A stretch of DNA of 64,000 nucleotides from NCBI GenBank assembly GCA_023053545.1, contig JAKZAN010000001.1, positions 7,212,565-7,276,564 of the forward strand. Reading direction: 5' to 3'. Each line of letters begins with the position of its first letter. Position 1 is the first letter of the stretch. Under the pieces are notes generated by a model, which worked only from the letters and a program-made list of their open reading frames with translations, was not told where the DNA came from and ran no database searches. The position numbers and the translations under genes are program-made. The stretch comes from Lepidurus packardi. Lineage: Eukaryota > Arthropoda > Branchiopoda > Notostraca > Triopsidae. Positions 48,807 through 59,279 of the stretch are shown here, one piece after another.

Positions 48807-51800
48807 CAGTTCCGCATGAGACAGTCCAAGTTGGAGGACGTGTATGTAAAATACCTTTCTCTTTGCCAAGCCAGGCCGTTTCCTTCGTCGAATTTCATTA
48901 CTGATTCCAGGAACGGAGGACTTTTCTGTGTTCCACTCATGCTGTTATCAAATCCACCTCGCGTGATTGACGCGTGGACCCTTTTATACTGTACATAATC
49001 TCAGAAATAGATTAAGCACAGACTTTAGCTCCTTTGGTGATGGATTGTCCACACAAACTTTTAACCCTCCCGACCTAAATATCTTGATGTGCATTTGCTA
49101 TATACTTATGGATAGCATGTGCTATATAACATTTGCTATATCGAAAAAAGGGTATTTGACTAATCTATAGGAAAGATTGTGATTACAGCACATAAATAGC
49201 TTTTAATTATGGGGAACAGGTACGTGGATTCTTTTGTGGTTTGTATGCACTGTACAGTAGCGTGGCATAGTGTTACCCGAGCTCATGAATTTAAAAACAA
49301 TATATAGTCTTAGAATGGATTGAATGAGACGTGACCAAAATTTGATAGTTTGAGTGTGGCTTTGTAAAGTATGCCCTTAATCTATTTCTACTGTGTTTTC
49401 CATTTTCCAGTCCGTAAGTCAATGGTCGACGACTAATGTGGTCGAGTGGATGGCTGCTGTGAATTTATATCGCTACGCTGAATTATTCCGGTCGAAGGAC
49501 TTTAAAGGAGTCGATCTCCTCAACTTGGATAAAGAAAAACTCATTGTAAGTAAATTTGGATGATTTTTTTTCTTTTTTTAAATTGTATGATGGATCTCTG
49601 CGTATGCATTTGTGTGGGGCTTTTGTGCGTCCCATAGTCGTACTGTTTCCCGTAGTCAGATGCATTTGTGTATATGAGCAAGACTAATTGCGCCATTTTA
49701 CTGTCTGGTGAGCGACAAAAGAAAAAGGTCAACTGAGTCCTACAACAGTTTTACGAGTTCACATTTATGGGAATGCGAACTCCCAAGCTCCAAGCCAACT
49801 TTCCGATTAGCATTCAGAGTTTACGACTCCAATATAGGTCTTAGTGCTACTCTTATGACTAATATACACCCACCTTTGAGTTGTCTTTAGACAAATCGAG
49901 AGTTTGAGCCAGAAATTGAAAGAAAGCGTGTGGATGGCTTTTCGTTACAGAACCAGATGTGAAGGTCTTAGATTTCCTAATTGATTAGTTCTGACCGAGC
50001 TAAGTCTGACAATCACCGAAAATTTAGGGAACAAACGTGATAAGACTGGTTTTGTCACTACTGAGGCCGATTCTTTTTTTCCGTACTCGTGTCACGTGTC
50101 AATGGATTTCTTTAAAAAATAAAATCTCGCCTTGCCTCCTTTTCCTTCAGACTGAGGAAAGGTCAAGTTTGGGTTCTCTCGTGTTTCGATTTCCATAAGC
50201 TAAATTGCATTAGTTAATCGTTTACCGCAAAGCAAAAGGAAAAGTTGTCCGGTTCCACTGACGGTGGCTTGGAAACCTCGAAACATAAACGTTACAACTT
50301 CTTATCATGTTACCAAGCCATCATACTTAGTCTTTGAGAAACATTCGTGAGCCCCTGTCCTATTTAAGCCTTAAAACGTAACAGTTCCGCTCATCTTTCT
50401 ACGTTAAAGTAACCCAAGACCGGTACGCACAAGAAAGATTTCCTGGAAGTCGTTTTACTCGTATTTCTTTGAGGGATGCTGACCTTAAGTATGTATACAT
50501 ATAAGGCAAGTTTCAAATTTACCCCTCATTTCAAATTTACTCTGCAATGTTAATGTGGCTCTGCCATCTGCGCCGGACGAGTTTCTTTCCAGCGTTTTAA
50601 CCAAAAGAAGAAAAAAAAAAATGTAGCGTCTCTTGAAAGAATTGTGAGGTCCAAAGAAGACGAACTTTTTCTAGTTAGCCGGTTTGCGCCGGTTCGGACC
50701 TCATTGCTATTCCAAGATTGACAATCAACTAAAACCAAGCGACGTTATTTATTGATTATTTTAACTGGCCGAGTTGTTTTGCTGTACGTTGCTTAAATAT
50801 GTTCCAGGCGTAATTAACCCTTTGCAAGGTTAGTCACACGTTCGCCGTTTACGTCAAGTTGTAATTTAGATGATCCTATGGTATGGAGCTGATAGCTATG
50901 ACAGAGACAGATTAAATACTCATATCAGGCTTCATTAGCATGCACAGTCTGTCACAAATGGACAAAACATGAAAATCCACCTTTTTGCAAGTCTTAAAAG
51001 TTTTCTAGCTGGCTAGGGTAACTTTGGGCACACTTGACCAAGTTTCAAGTCTAGTTGATCGAGCTGGATGTTATTCAGGCGAATCAGTTTTAATTCACGG
51101 AATGAGTTTAAAAAGAAGCTTTTTTACTGGGGATGGGGGGGGGGCGTTTGCAAGAAGAGAAAGCATGGGAAGGAGATTTTTTTTATTGCATGTGTGGGAA
51201 CAGGAACGGGAGTGGAGGAATAAAAGGCGAAAAGCAAAGACTACAATAAAAAATCTACGACTTGGTGAGCTAATCTGAGAAGTACTACGCTCATCTTGGG
51301 AGTGAACGTAAAATAGCTAAACTTAAATTAACCTGATTCAGCGTCTTCTTACGATCTGGTGTAAAATGGTCAGGTGGGCCTAGAGTCAAAAATTCTTTTT
51401 GTGTACGTGTCTGGACTCGGAGTCTTGGCTCCCGGTCTTTGTGTTCGTGCACCTTTTTCAGCCAGACTCGAACCGCGCAAAAAGTATGGGATCTGGGTCG
51501 AACGCTGGATAATATTAGACAGTTCGTCAGCTTCTGGGTTACTAAACAGTGACATACGAGCCTACAATACCGAGTATGTATGAGGGTAGTATGATGGAAT
51601 GAAACGAGAAGCGAATCCAGCTGTCTTTAATTGCGTCATATTGGCTATTTCTTGTGCGAATTTGACATCTTCAACTTGGATTTCCAAACAAGTCATTAGC
51701 CTTCCCCGAATTTGATCTTCTTCGTCCCCGAAACATGAAAAGGAGACTTGGGCGGGCATAATGTTCTAGGAGTAATAAATCACGGACTCATTCTCGACGT

Positions 51801-54800
51801 AGCTTTTTATAGTGGTCTTGTTGTGTAATTTGGTACGTTATTTATTTTGGCGGGAACCCAATGGTTTCAAAATTCCTTACTTAATTTAATGTACAATTTC
51901 TTTTCTGGGTTTCTTTAGAGCATGGGTATCAAAGATGAGTTTCATCAACAAGCCATTCTGGTGTGCGTCGACGAATTATGCCAGCGTTCAGGGTCGGGCA
52001 GAAACGGGGGAGGAGTAGAGCTGAATCAGGGTCATGGTCTTTCCCTTACCCAAGAAACATTCACGGATGTGCACGGGCATAGTCTCAGTGAAACCAGCTT
52101 CTCTACAGTCGAGAAATGCGGGAAATGCTACAAGTTCTTGCGAGGATTGTTGCGCCAAGGGTTGCTTTGCCAAGGTATACCTCAATTTTCTTTGTATTTT
52201 CTTCTTTTTTTTTATACCAGGGTTCTAAATGCAGCATTTTATATTTAGCTTGTGGTTTGATCTCGCATCGCACATGCTCGGCAACTGGGTTACCTGCCTG
52301 CATACCCTCTGAGACAAATCGCATCCAAAATATTGGTAATTAATCAATAGTTTCTTATTTTAAACAAAAATGGAAGGACTAAACAAAACTCGGTCCTAAT
52401 TTTGGTGTTTCAACATTTCCTTTAGTGTTTGGCGTGGGACTGTGTCGTCAATGGGAGATTACAGACGGTTTTGCTCCTCCTTTGCTAATTAGACTCACTA
52501 GTGAAGTGGAGGCAGGCGTGCGAGCCAATCCCACGTTGGATGTCTACCGTATCTACCGATCCACGACGCCATCAGATGTGCTCCAGTCCCTGAGGAGTAA
52601 CATCAATCAAGGTAAAAAATGAAGCTAATGAAAACAAAGAAGAAGAAAAGAAGCCCGGTAATGAACGGATGTAAACTTGTGCTCCGTTGATAGATCCCTT
52701 GGGTGCTAATTTGTCCAGCGTGGAACCGCATGTGGTGGCTAGTTTGGTAAAGAAGTATTTGCGGGAGCTACCCGATCCTGTCATTCCGACCCTCTGGTAC
52801 GACAAGTTCATTGAAGCCGCGCGGATCCTCAAAGAAGATGTCTGCGCAGCACATCTTTTGGGCTTGGTGGCTCGGCTGCCTGACCACCACCGCCTCACCT
52901 TAAGACATTGTTTCCAACATTGCATCCGTCTCTGTCATCTGCAAGCATCCAGAGGGAACCGCGACCCTCCTACACCTTTAGTACAAGTTTGGTGCCATCT
53001 CTTAGTCAGACCTGCCTGGGAAAAGATTATGTAAGTCTTCTTGACCTCCAGAAAAACTCCCGGGAAAGACTGACTAACACTTTTTTTTTTCAATACCTTT
53101 CTGCACCCTGTCTGGATTTTTATTATCCGGTCCAGACAAGTTGTTCACAACACGGACCTGCATTTAAGAATCGCCGAGATCCTATTGGCGTACGGAGACT
53201 GGGGCGAGGAGATCCCTGAATTTGTCTCGGCGTCAGCCCCGCCGCCTTCATTACCGCCCAGAAGTTACACCAGCAGACCTTCATCCCAGTCTTCGGGCTA
53301 TGATTCCATACAAGACGGATCGCAGCGATCGTCAATTTCCTGTCTAGGCTTGGTCAACATGGAAGGTATCAAAAGTCTTCAAGAAGCTGAGTGGTATTGG
53401 GGAGACATCACAAGGTAAATTGCTTCATCGTTGCTAAGGCATTTTTTTCTTGGAAAATGTTAACGATCTTTTCGTGTACAGGGAGGAAGTTAACGAGTTG
53501 ATGAAGGATAGACCTGACGGAACTTTTTTGGTACGTAATGCATCCTCCAAGGAAGGCGAGTACACATTGACGTTACGGAAGGGCGGATCCAATAAGTTGA
53601 TTAAGATCATAAGTCGGAATGGTCGCTATGGATTCTCCGAGCCACTTGGTTTTACATCGATTGTGGAATTGGTCAACTTTTACCGAAACGTATCACTGGC
53701 CCAATATAACCCTACTTTGGATACCAAGTTGAAGTTCGCGGTGTCAAGGAAGTCGCAGGTAAAAAAGAATAAATTACAAAGTAGTCTGACGTAAGTCTTA
53801 ACTGTTTGTGTGCTTTCAACTTTCCTAGACTGATGAGCTGGAAGTAAACTTGGGTGACATTGAGAAAGGGGCGCAGTACTTGCAAGAAGTGCACCGCGAT
53901 TATTTAGCCAAGTCGCGCCAGTATGACCAATATTATGAAAATCGCTCGCGTGTCCAGCAAGACGTGCAGCTTAAAAGACAGGCGTTGGACGCCTTCCAGG
54001 AAGCTGTGCGTATGTTCGAAGAACAAATGTTGCTCCACGATAAACACAAACAGAGCGCTCAAGGACATGAGCTACAAGGGTAAGAGTTGTTTATCCGTTT
54101 ATAAAGCGTCCGAGCCATCACTCACACTCTTGAATCTTCATTAACGTCACTTGTAGGTTATTGCAAAACTACGAGCTGTTGAAGAACAGGCTGGATCAAC
54201 TACGCGAATCAAGGAAAGTGTTGGAAGAAAACTTGCAACAACGTCTGGCATTTAGCAAGTCCTTAGACCGCGAAATGAATCTTCTCAACCCTGATCTGGC
54301 TCAGAAACACAAACTTAGAGAGCAGCTCCAAATGTAAAGACGAAAACCTTTGTATATTTTGGAGCGTAACTGTTAACGATTGAATGTTTGTATTTTAGGT
54401 TGCTGTTAGCTCGTGGATATGGGCATGATCGTTTGTCAAAATTATTGTCCGAGGAAGGAGGAAAGGAAACGTCACATTCGCAGACTTCTTCGACTGTTGA
54501 TTCACCCCGTAGTGCCTCACATTATATCGGTTTAACTGACAAAGGCATGCAGTCGGATTCTGAACCTCCGGAGTATATTGAAGTACCCAGATTGCGACCT
54601 TTCTACGACGAGCCCCGCTTATGGCTCGTAAGTCGCTGTACCAGGGAAAAAGCCAATCAGTTACTAAACAACAGACCTAGTGGAACGTTCCTAATCAGAC
54701 CTTCGTCGGATCCTAATGCTCCCTATGCCTTGTCTATCATGTAAGTTTTCCCTCAGGAAATTTTAAAGGCTTAAAGTACTAAAAGTACTGACCTTTTTTT

Positions 54801-55027
54801 GTATTTTTAGATATAATGGCACAGTTGGGCATTGCAGGATTTTTTCGTCTGAAAGAGGTTTCGGCTTTGCTGATCCGTATTCGATGTTTCCTTCTTTAGA
54901 AGATTTAGTGAGGCATTATTCCAATTATTCTTTGGAAGAACACAACCGGTCTTTGACCACGACGTTAGCTCATCCCGTTTTTGTCCCATCCGATAACCCT
55001 AACTATGAGTACAATGCCGTGCATTAA
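32539..55027 (+). CDS. PI3K regulatory subunit (p85-type) with alternative SH3 or SAM N-terminus and C1 domain
   Basis: A p85-class adaptor that binds phosphotyrosines through its SH2 domains and holds the PI3K catalytic subunit through the iSH2 coiled coil. The gene spans 22.5 kb in an otherwise compact region because of introns 33220-41319, 42133-49410 and 49546-51918. Three blocks are seen: an SH3 module (32539-33219), a long N-terminus plus SAM module (41320-52174), and a common body (52249-55027: second half of C1, RhoGAP/BH, nSH2, iSH2, cSH2). Both 5' modules end in intron phase 1 within the first half of a C1 finger, so both can join the common body. Predicted products: 903 residues (SH3-C1-RhoGAP-SH2-iSH2-SH2) and about 1118 residues (N-term-SAM-C1-RhoGAP-SH2-iSH2-SH2). 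Vertebrate p85 has SH3, RhoGAP and SH2 parts but no C1 or SAM. A single transcript joining both 5' modules is not excluded. Confidence 0.85.
33220..41319. other. Giant first intron of the PI3K gene
   Basis: 8.1 kb without a recognised exon, against 50-90 bp for most introns in this window. I looked on the plus strand for the missing C1 half (C-x4-H-x2-C-x7-C). The only partial match is at about 37830-37865 and it lacks the first Cys. The right end (41040-41280) contains a C-run and GC-richer sequence that may be the promoter of module B. Confidence 0.5.
41320..52174 (+). CDS. PI3K subunit, 5' module B: long N-terminus, SAM, first half of a second C1
   Basis: Exons 41320-42132, 49411-49545 and 51919-52174. 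The first is a 271-residue segment without a recognised fold: Ser-rich, then Cys-rich near its end ([15 protein letters not shown]). The codon use and 855-bp open frame support coding. It joins in phase 0 to a SAM domain ([39 protein letters not shown]) completed by the next exon. After a Gly-rich loop the third exon gives a perfect C1 first half: H-x12-C-x2-C-x13-C ([17 protein letters not shown] to LLRQGLLC) and ends in phase 1. Start candidates are the ATGs at 41320, 41332 and 41347. The frame is open a little further upstream to a possible acceptor at 41287, so use as an internal exon remains possible. Confidence 0.7.
42133..49410. other. Giant intron of the PI3K gene with AT-rich and poly-A tracts
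   Basis: 7.3 kb without recognised exons. It includes an almost pure AT stretch at about 42395-42545 (ttattatatt-type repeats), an A17 run at 47154-47170 and an A32 run at 48774-48805. Small ORFs here show no family resemblance. At 44548-44567 and 44616-44635 a 20-bp unit (gcatagcttaaatggtgaaa) occurs twice with four mismatches. Confidence 0.5.
48774..48805. repeat. Poly-A tract (A32)
   Basis: Thirty-two consecutive A within the large intron. No retrotransposon body with target duplications could be seen to its left, so it is listed only as a homopolymer. Confidence 0.9.
49546..51918. other. Intron between SAM-encoding exons
   Basis: 2.4 kb with no recognised gene. Contains a G9 run (51133-51143 region) and ordinary AT-rich sequence. 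The two exons it separates together form one SAM domain, so it must be spliced for module B to fold. Confidence 0.5.
52249..55027 (+). CDS. PI3K subunit, common body: C1 second half, RhoGAP/BH, nSH2, iSH2, cSH2
   Basis: Exons 52249-52335, 52426-52611, 52694-53030, 53136-53414, 53482-53758, 53829-54079, 54157-54333, 54399-54740 and 54811-55027, all phase-consistent. The first supplies [18 protein letters not shown], that is C-x4-H-x2-C-x7-C, the second half of C1. The RhoGAP-like part has [18 protein letters not shown] and [20 protein letters not shown]. nSH2 has [15 protein letters not shown] and [10 protein letters not shown] with the phosphotyrosine-binding Arg. iSH2 is a long Gln/Glu/Lys coiled coil ([37 protein letters not shown]). 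cSH2 has [24 protein letters not shown] and [19 protein letters not shown]. The usual p85 order is kept. The gene ends with a normal stop. Whether the RhoGAP part is active cannot be told. Confidence 0.93.
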
Positions 55028-55988
55028 GAAGGGATATGTTGTTGGTTAAATTTTGGAGAAGACAGACTTTGTTATGGAGACCTTCCGACGTGTTTGAGAG
55101 AGCTACTGGACCTTTGTGTGCAAAATCTGAGCAAAAAACCCTGTGAATTTTATCCAATATTCTCAACCGGATTAGGGAAAAAATTATTGTATGAAAAGGA
55201 ATGTCTGTGATACGCTGTGATGTGCAAGTCAGGAGCCAACCAAAGGAGGGCATTATGCCATTTAGACCAGTCCTGTGTGTCCATTTAGTCCTGCCTGTCG
55301 ACGCACAACGAAAGACGGGGAAAAAGTCGGGATGAAGAGGAAGTTAACCCCAAACCTGGCAAGGATGGAACTATTTGGAGTTTGTCTTCTTGAAAACAAC
55401 AACTTTAAAAGTAGCCAAACGCCTCTTAAATACGCAAGGAAAGCACAGTTATTCATGACCATACTCTCCCTAACGGTTTCATGTTCATTTTGTTGCGGAA
55501 ATATTGAAAAATAAGTAACATTTTGGTCTTTATTCAAAGCCGCTTATCCAAGTTCTAATTTCTTGCAAAAGACACGTTACCTACTGCCATGTCATGCACT
55601 ATTGAGTGAAGAAAAAAGTACAAAAGAACCGATTAGAGAGGACTATGCTTACGAGAGACAAGTGCCGCAGTACGGAATTATGTAAAACTGTATATATTTG
55701 ACCGCGAAGACCTACAACATGTGGAATTTGTAACGAGTGCATGGTGTATGTATGAAAGACAAATTGTAAGGATGAATGAAGTGAAGGCTTATCGTGATCT
55801 CGGTCTTTTTATTGGTAAGGGAAAGGATACACCAGTTAAACCTTATTTTTTGCTTCACCTACGTATAGAAACATGCAAAAGGCTGTAAGTTTATGTGGGG
55901 AACGATGCATGAAACTATTTCAAACAGCCGCTGTAAATACGACAATGCCGTTGTGGCGCTCCAACCTGGTTTGGTTGATAGATATAAC
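55028..55988. other. 3' flank of PI3K gene up to the MULE element
   Basis: Probable 3' UTR with several AT-rich stretches, then spacer. Small ORFs at 55275-55537 on both strands lack any family resemblance. The last bases before 55989 (atataac) are the left target duplication of the transposon. Confidence 0.5.
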
Positions 55989-56689
55989 GGGTAGGGGACG
56001 AACGGGCCCACGTAGGCCAAACGGGTCCACTATTTTGAAACATTGTAAACACCCTGTTGTGCTATTTTCCGGACTCAAGGAACAACACGATATGGGTAAG
56101 ACACGACATGTATATATTTTCAAACATATCTATTGTATTGTAACATATGTGTAATTAAGTATTTATCGTTTTTTGTATTGTTTTCCACTTAGAATGGCCC
56201 AGAAGAAATCAACTGGAAGCGGAAGTCTTGCCCAAAACTATATTAAAAAACTAAGTCTAAGAAGTGGCGACTGAAGTATAGTACGACTGTTAGCTGGATT
56301 GGGATGGACTTTATATAAGACTGGACAAGAGCATACTAAATATTTGTAGCAATACTTCTTTGTACGAGTTTTGACATCGACCTGCTGTATTTATCGTTCT
56401 TTGTATTGTTTTCTCCGTAGAATGGTCGAGACAAAATCCAACTCGAAGAGGAGCGAAATCTTGCCCTAACTATGTTAAAATAAAAGTGGCGGCTGTAATG
56501 TGACAGTAGCTGGTTTGGGATGGATCGTAGGAGATGTGTGGCTAGTATGTAATAGAAAAAAGGGTAAACTATAGTTAATAATGCATTTTTAATAATCCAC
56601 TGTTAAAGAAATACCAAAAATAAATACCGTAAATAAATAAGTATATCACACCGGGCTATATTATATATATATATATATACCCTAGCACA

Positions 56690-56890
56690 TCGCCTTATAG
56701 CAATCGCCGTTTATTGCATCGATAGCTTCTTCATTATATTCCTCAAATAATTTTAAAGGGGTATAGTGCTTTGCTACCGTGTGATATAAAGCACAATTTA
56801 AGCAATAATTTTAAAAACTTGGCCGTTTTGACTACAGGGGCCTTGCCGTTTTGTAAATAGACCGTTTTGACTCCTACCCCTCAAAAATAA
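56690..56890 (-). pseudogene. Scrap of a second MULE transposase 3' end
   Basis: The minus strand reads KLFEEYNEEAIDAINGDC, aligning with KKLFTEYNDGTINVNG in the main transposase (57048-57260 part). It is followed on the plus strand by gccgttttgactcctacccc at about 56866-56885, which resembles the element's terminal sequence. A related element therefore seems to be nested or fused inside this one. Confidence 0.55.
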
Positions 56891-57047
56891 GCAATAATAA
56901 AAATACAAGAAACAAACGAAAATAAATTATACAATAATACAAAAAACATATACAACAATAAAAAAAATATGTTCAAAATCTTTCAAAAACATAATGAACA
57001 CGCGTCACAAAGAATAATTAAATAAATAAATATATGATAAATATAGC

Positions 57048-57735
57048 TCACTCAGCAAGTACTGGACTGTACATGTAACAACATTTGTCCAATAATCCAT
57101 TCACATTAATTGTGCCGTCATTGTACTCGGTAAACAATTTTTTTAATACTTTTTCTTTGGCGTTTTGTTTTGACCGCTGTATGTGAGCTATACGTTGAGA
57201 AGACAGTAGCTTCCTAGTAATCGCTACTAGCTTGCTTTCGTCGTAAAGCATACTAATCAAGAAATAGAGGTTTGGGGCCTTCTGTCGGATCTTCTTCTTC
57301 AGACTTGCGTGCCACGATTCAGCATCATTTTTCGTACGGATTGTCTGTCCGTAGCTTGACCAAACTTGTCGTGGCCACGCATCGTTTTCAATCCGGGTGC
57401 GCCGTAAGTAGTTGCAAAGTTAGCGAAGGGAAGGCCTCTTTGTCCGTTTGTTAATACTCTCAAAAACTGGGACAATGTGGTCAGCCGGTACGAATTGAAG
57501 AGCAAATATCGTTCTGTAAGATGTAAAAAGTTGTAAGTGTATGAGCATTACAGTAATAAATAATAAACTAAGTATTTTACTTGCAAAACTTCTTGACGTG
57601 TTCGTCATGCGTGTAGTGTTCCTGTAGGCCACATTTTTGAATATTACGCCACACGGCTTGAGTCCAGTGAAATGCGCATCCGCGCATGTGAATACCTGGG
57701 AACACTGCACGGGCTTCTCTCAAAATCCATTACAA
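57048..57735 (-). pseudogene. MULE transposase remnant
   Basis: Minus-strand reading gives REARAVFPGIHMRGCAFHW and TQAVWRNIQKCGLQ, the MULE transposase signature around its catalytic core. A short intron-like gap (about 57519-57581) follows, then FALQFVPADHIVPVFESI, an in-frame TAA at 57420-57422, and the C-terminal part with VWSSYGQTIRTKNDAESWH and NLYFLISMLYDESKLVAITR, ending at the stop 57048-57050. The N-terminal region upstream of DFE is missing or frame-shifted. With one internal stop and a truncated front it is probably inactive. Family recognition rests on the C-x-FH(W/F)xQAxxR and DxE(S/G)WH-type motifs. Confidence 0.8.
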
Positions 57736-57970
57736 TTGACTTGAGCAACGGTCGTACAGGGCACAGGCGCAAAACAGTGCGAAATACTTCCATGTAATCG
57801 TAATACTTCCGTTTGGTCAATGGGTGGGCCCCTTTGGCACTGGGCCCGTTTGCCTAGGTGGGCCCGTTTGGAACTGGGCCCGTTCGTCCCCTACCCATAT
57901 AACTGCACGTGGGTTGTGTTTGGTGTATGTTTCTCCGACTTTGGTAGAGTAGGGAAGTTTGATTCGGAAA

Positions 57971-59168
57971 ATGAGAGACCAGCTTCGGGTAATAGAATTA
58001 TATAGTGGAATAGGAGGCATGCATTGGGCGCTGGAAGGTTTGTTTGTTGAAAATTATTATCTCATATGCTAATGTGCGTGTGTTATATTTAGCCAGCTGT
58101 CTCGATTATCAAGTAGTCGCTGCCATGGATATTCACGCAGGAGCGAATTCCGTCTACCAGCATAATTTTCCCTCGGCGCCCTCCAAAGCACGCAACATCC
58201 TTTCGCTTACAGCCCAAGAACTAAATTCTTTACAGCCCAACGCTATTGTCATGAGTCCTCCTTGCCAGCCTTTCACAAGAGTAGGACTGAAGTTGGACGT
58301 GGACGACCCTCGCTGTTCGTCATTTTTACATCTTTTAACGCTTTTACCTAATATCCCAAGCCTCGATTATATACTCGTAGAGAATGTGGTCGGTTTTGAA
58401 ACGTCGCTTATGAGAAACAAACTCGTAGAGACTTTGAGGCAATGTGAATTACATTACCGCGAATTTCTACTCTCCCCACGAGACTGTGGCGTACCCAACA
58501 GTCGAGCAAGATATTATTTGGTGGGACGAAGGCATGTAGACTTTTCACTACCTATTTCAATAGTAAGTCTGTATTTTCGTGCTTAAATTGTAGATAATTA
58601 AATTACGTCGTTGCAGTTAGCTGAGTATCCCTACTGTCTCTGTGAAGCTGGAAAGCATAATTGCAGTTTGCCTGAGCACTTAGGCGTTTCTCGGGTACGA
58701 TCCTTACGAAGTATCCCAGATTCCTCGCTAAAAAGATTCCTTGAGGATTTGAATCCAGAGGATCTCAAGTCGTATCTCGTGCCTGATAAGGTCTTTGAAC
58801 GACACTATTACGTACTGGATATACGAACAGCTGCAGATGACCATACTTGCTGTTTTACGAAAGCTTACACTCACTACGCAGAAGGCACTGGTTCAGTACT
58901 CCAACATGATTTGACCACAGACTGGAGAAGCGTATGTGCCGATGTAGCTCAGGATCTAAAAGATGGTAAACAGGAAGACGCCAGGGAAAAGTTGCGGTCA
59001 TTAAAACTTCGTTATTTTACACCGCGGGAAGTATCCCGTCTTATGGGCTTTCCTGAGAAATTTTGCTTTCCTGACCATGTTTCTAACAAGTCCAGGTACA
59101 AAATGCTAGGTAATAGTTTAAACGTTCACGTGGTAGCGTTACTATTACACTTGTGGTATACCAGTTAA
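57971..59168 (+). CDS. TRDMT1: tRNA (cytosine-38-C5) methyltransferase, DNMT2 type
   Basis: A member of the DNA-methyltransferase fold family whose known main job is methylating C38 of tRNA-Asp and a few other tRNAs. Exons 57971-58037, 58093-58562 and 58617-59168 give 362 codons plus stop, against about 390 in vertebrates. Motifs: I (IELYSGIGGMHWALE, SAM binding), IV (MSPPCQPFTRVG with the catalytic Cys), VI (ENVVGFE), VIII (SRARYYLVGRR), the DNMT2-specific CFTKAYTHYAEGTGSVL, and IX-X (YFTPREVSRLMGFPEKF, YKMLGNSLNVHV). No break is seen. The start ATG is the first, directly before motif I. The gene begins 74 bp after the right end of a MULE transposon, so its promoter was altered by or includes that insertion. 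It converges on SEC13, with 111 bp between the stops. No other methyltransferase is visible here. Confidence 0.95.
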
Positions 59169-59279
59169 AACCAATCATTTGTAAAGCTTGCCAACATTTT
59201 GTATTGAAGACGTAAACGGAATAAGGAGTTAATGTTTAAAGTATTGGTGAACCCAACTTTTGTTAAAATAATAGTATTT

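Larger units (their letters stand above)
55989..57896 (-). mobile_element. MULE-type DNA transposon with 22-bp terminal inverted repeats
   Basis: The left end 55989-56010 reads gggtaggggacgaacgggcc followed by ca. Positions 57875-57896 are its exact reverse complement. The flanks atataac (55982-55988) and atataac (57897-57903) are a 7-bp target duplication, a little shorter than the 8-10 bp common for MULEs. The minus strand carries a damaged MULE transposase at 57048-57735. The total is 1908 bp, short for an autonomous element. The interior also has an imperfect tandem pair of about 140 bp (about 56156-56300 and 56387-56525) and a second transposase scrap at about 56690-56790. Near-perfect ends and duplication suggest a fairly recent insertion. 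Confidence 0.88.
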
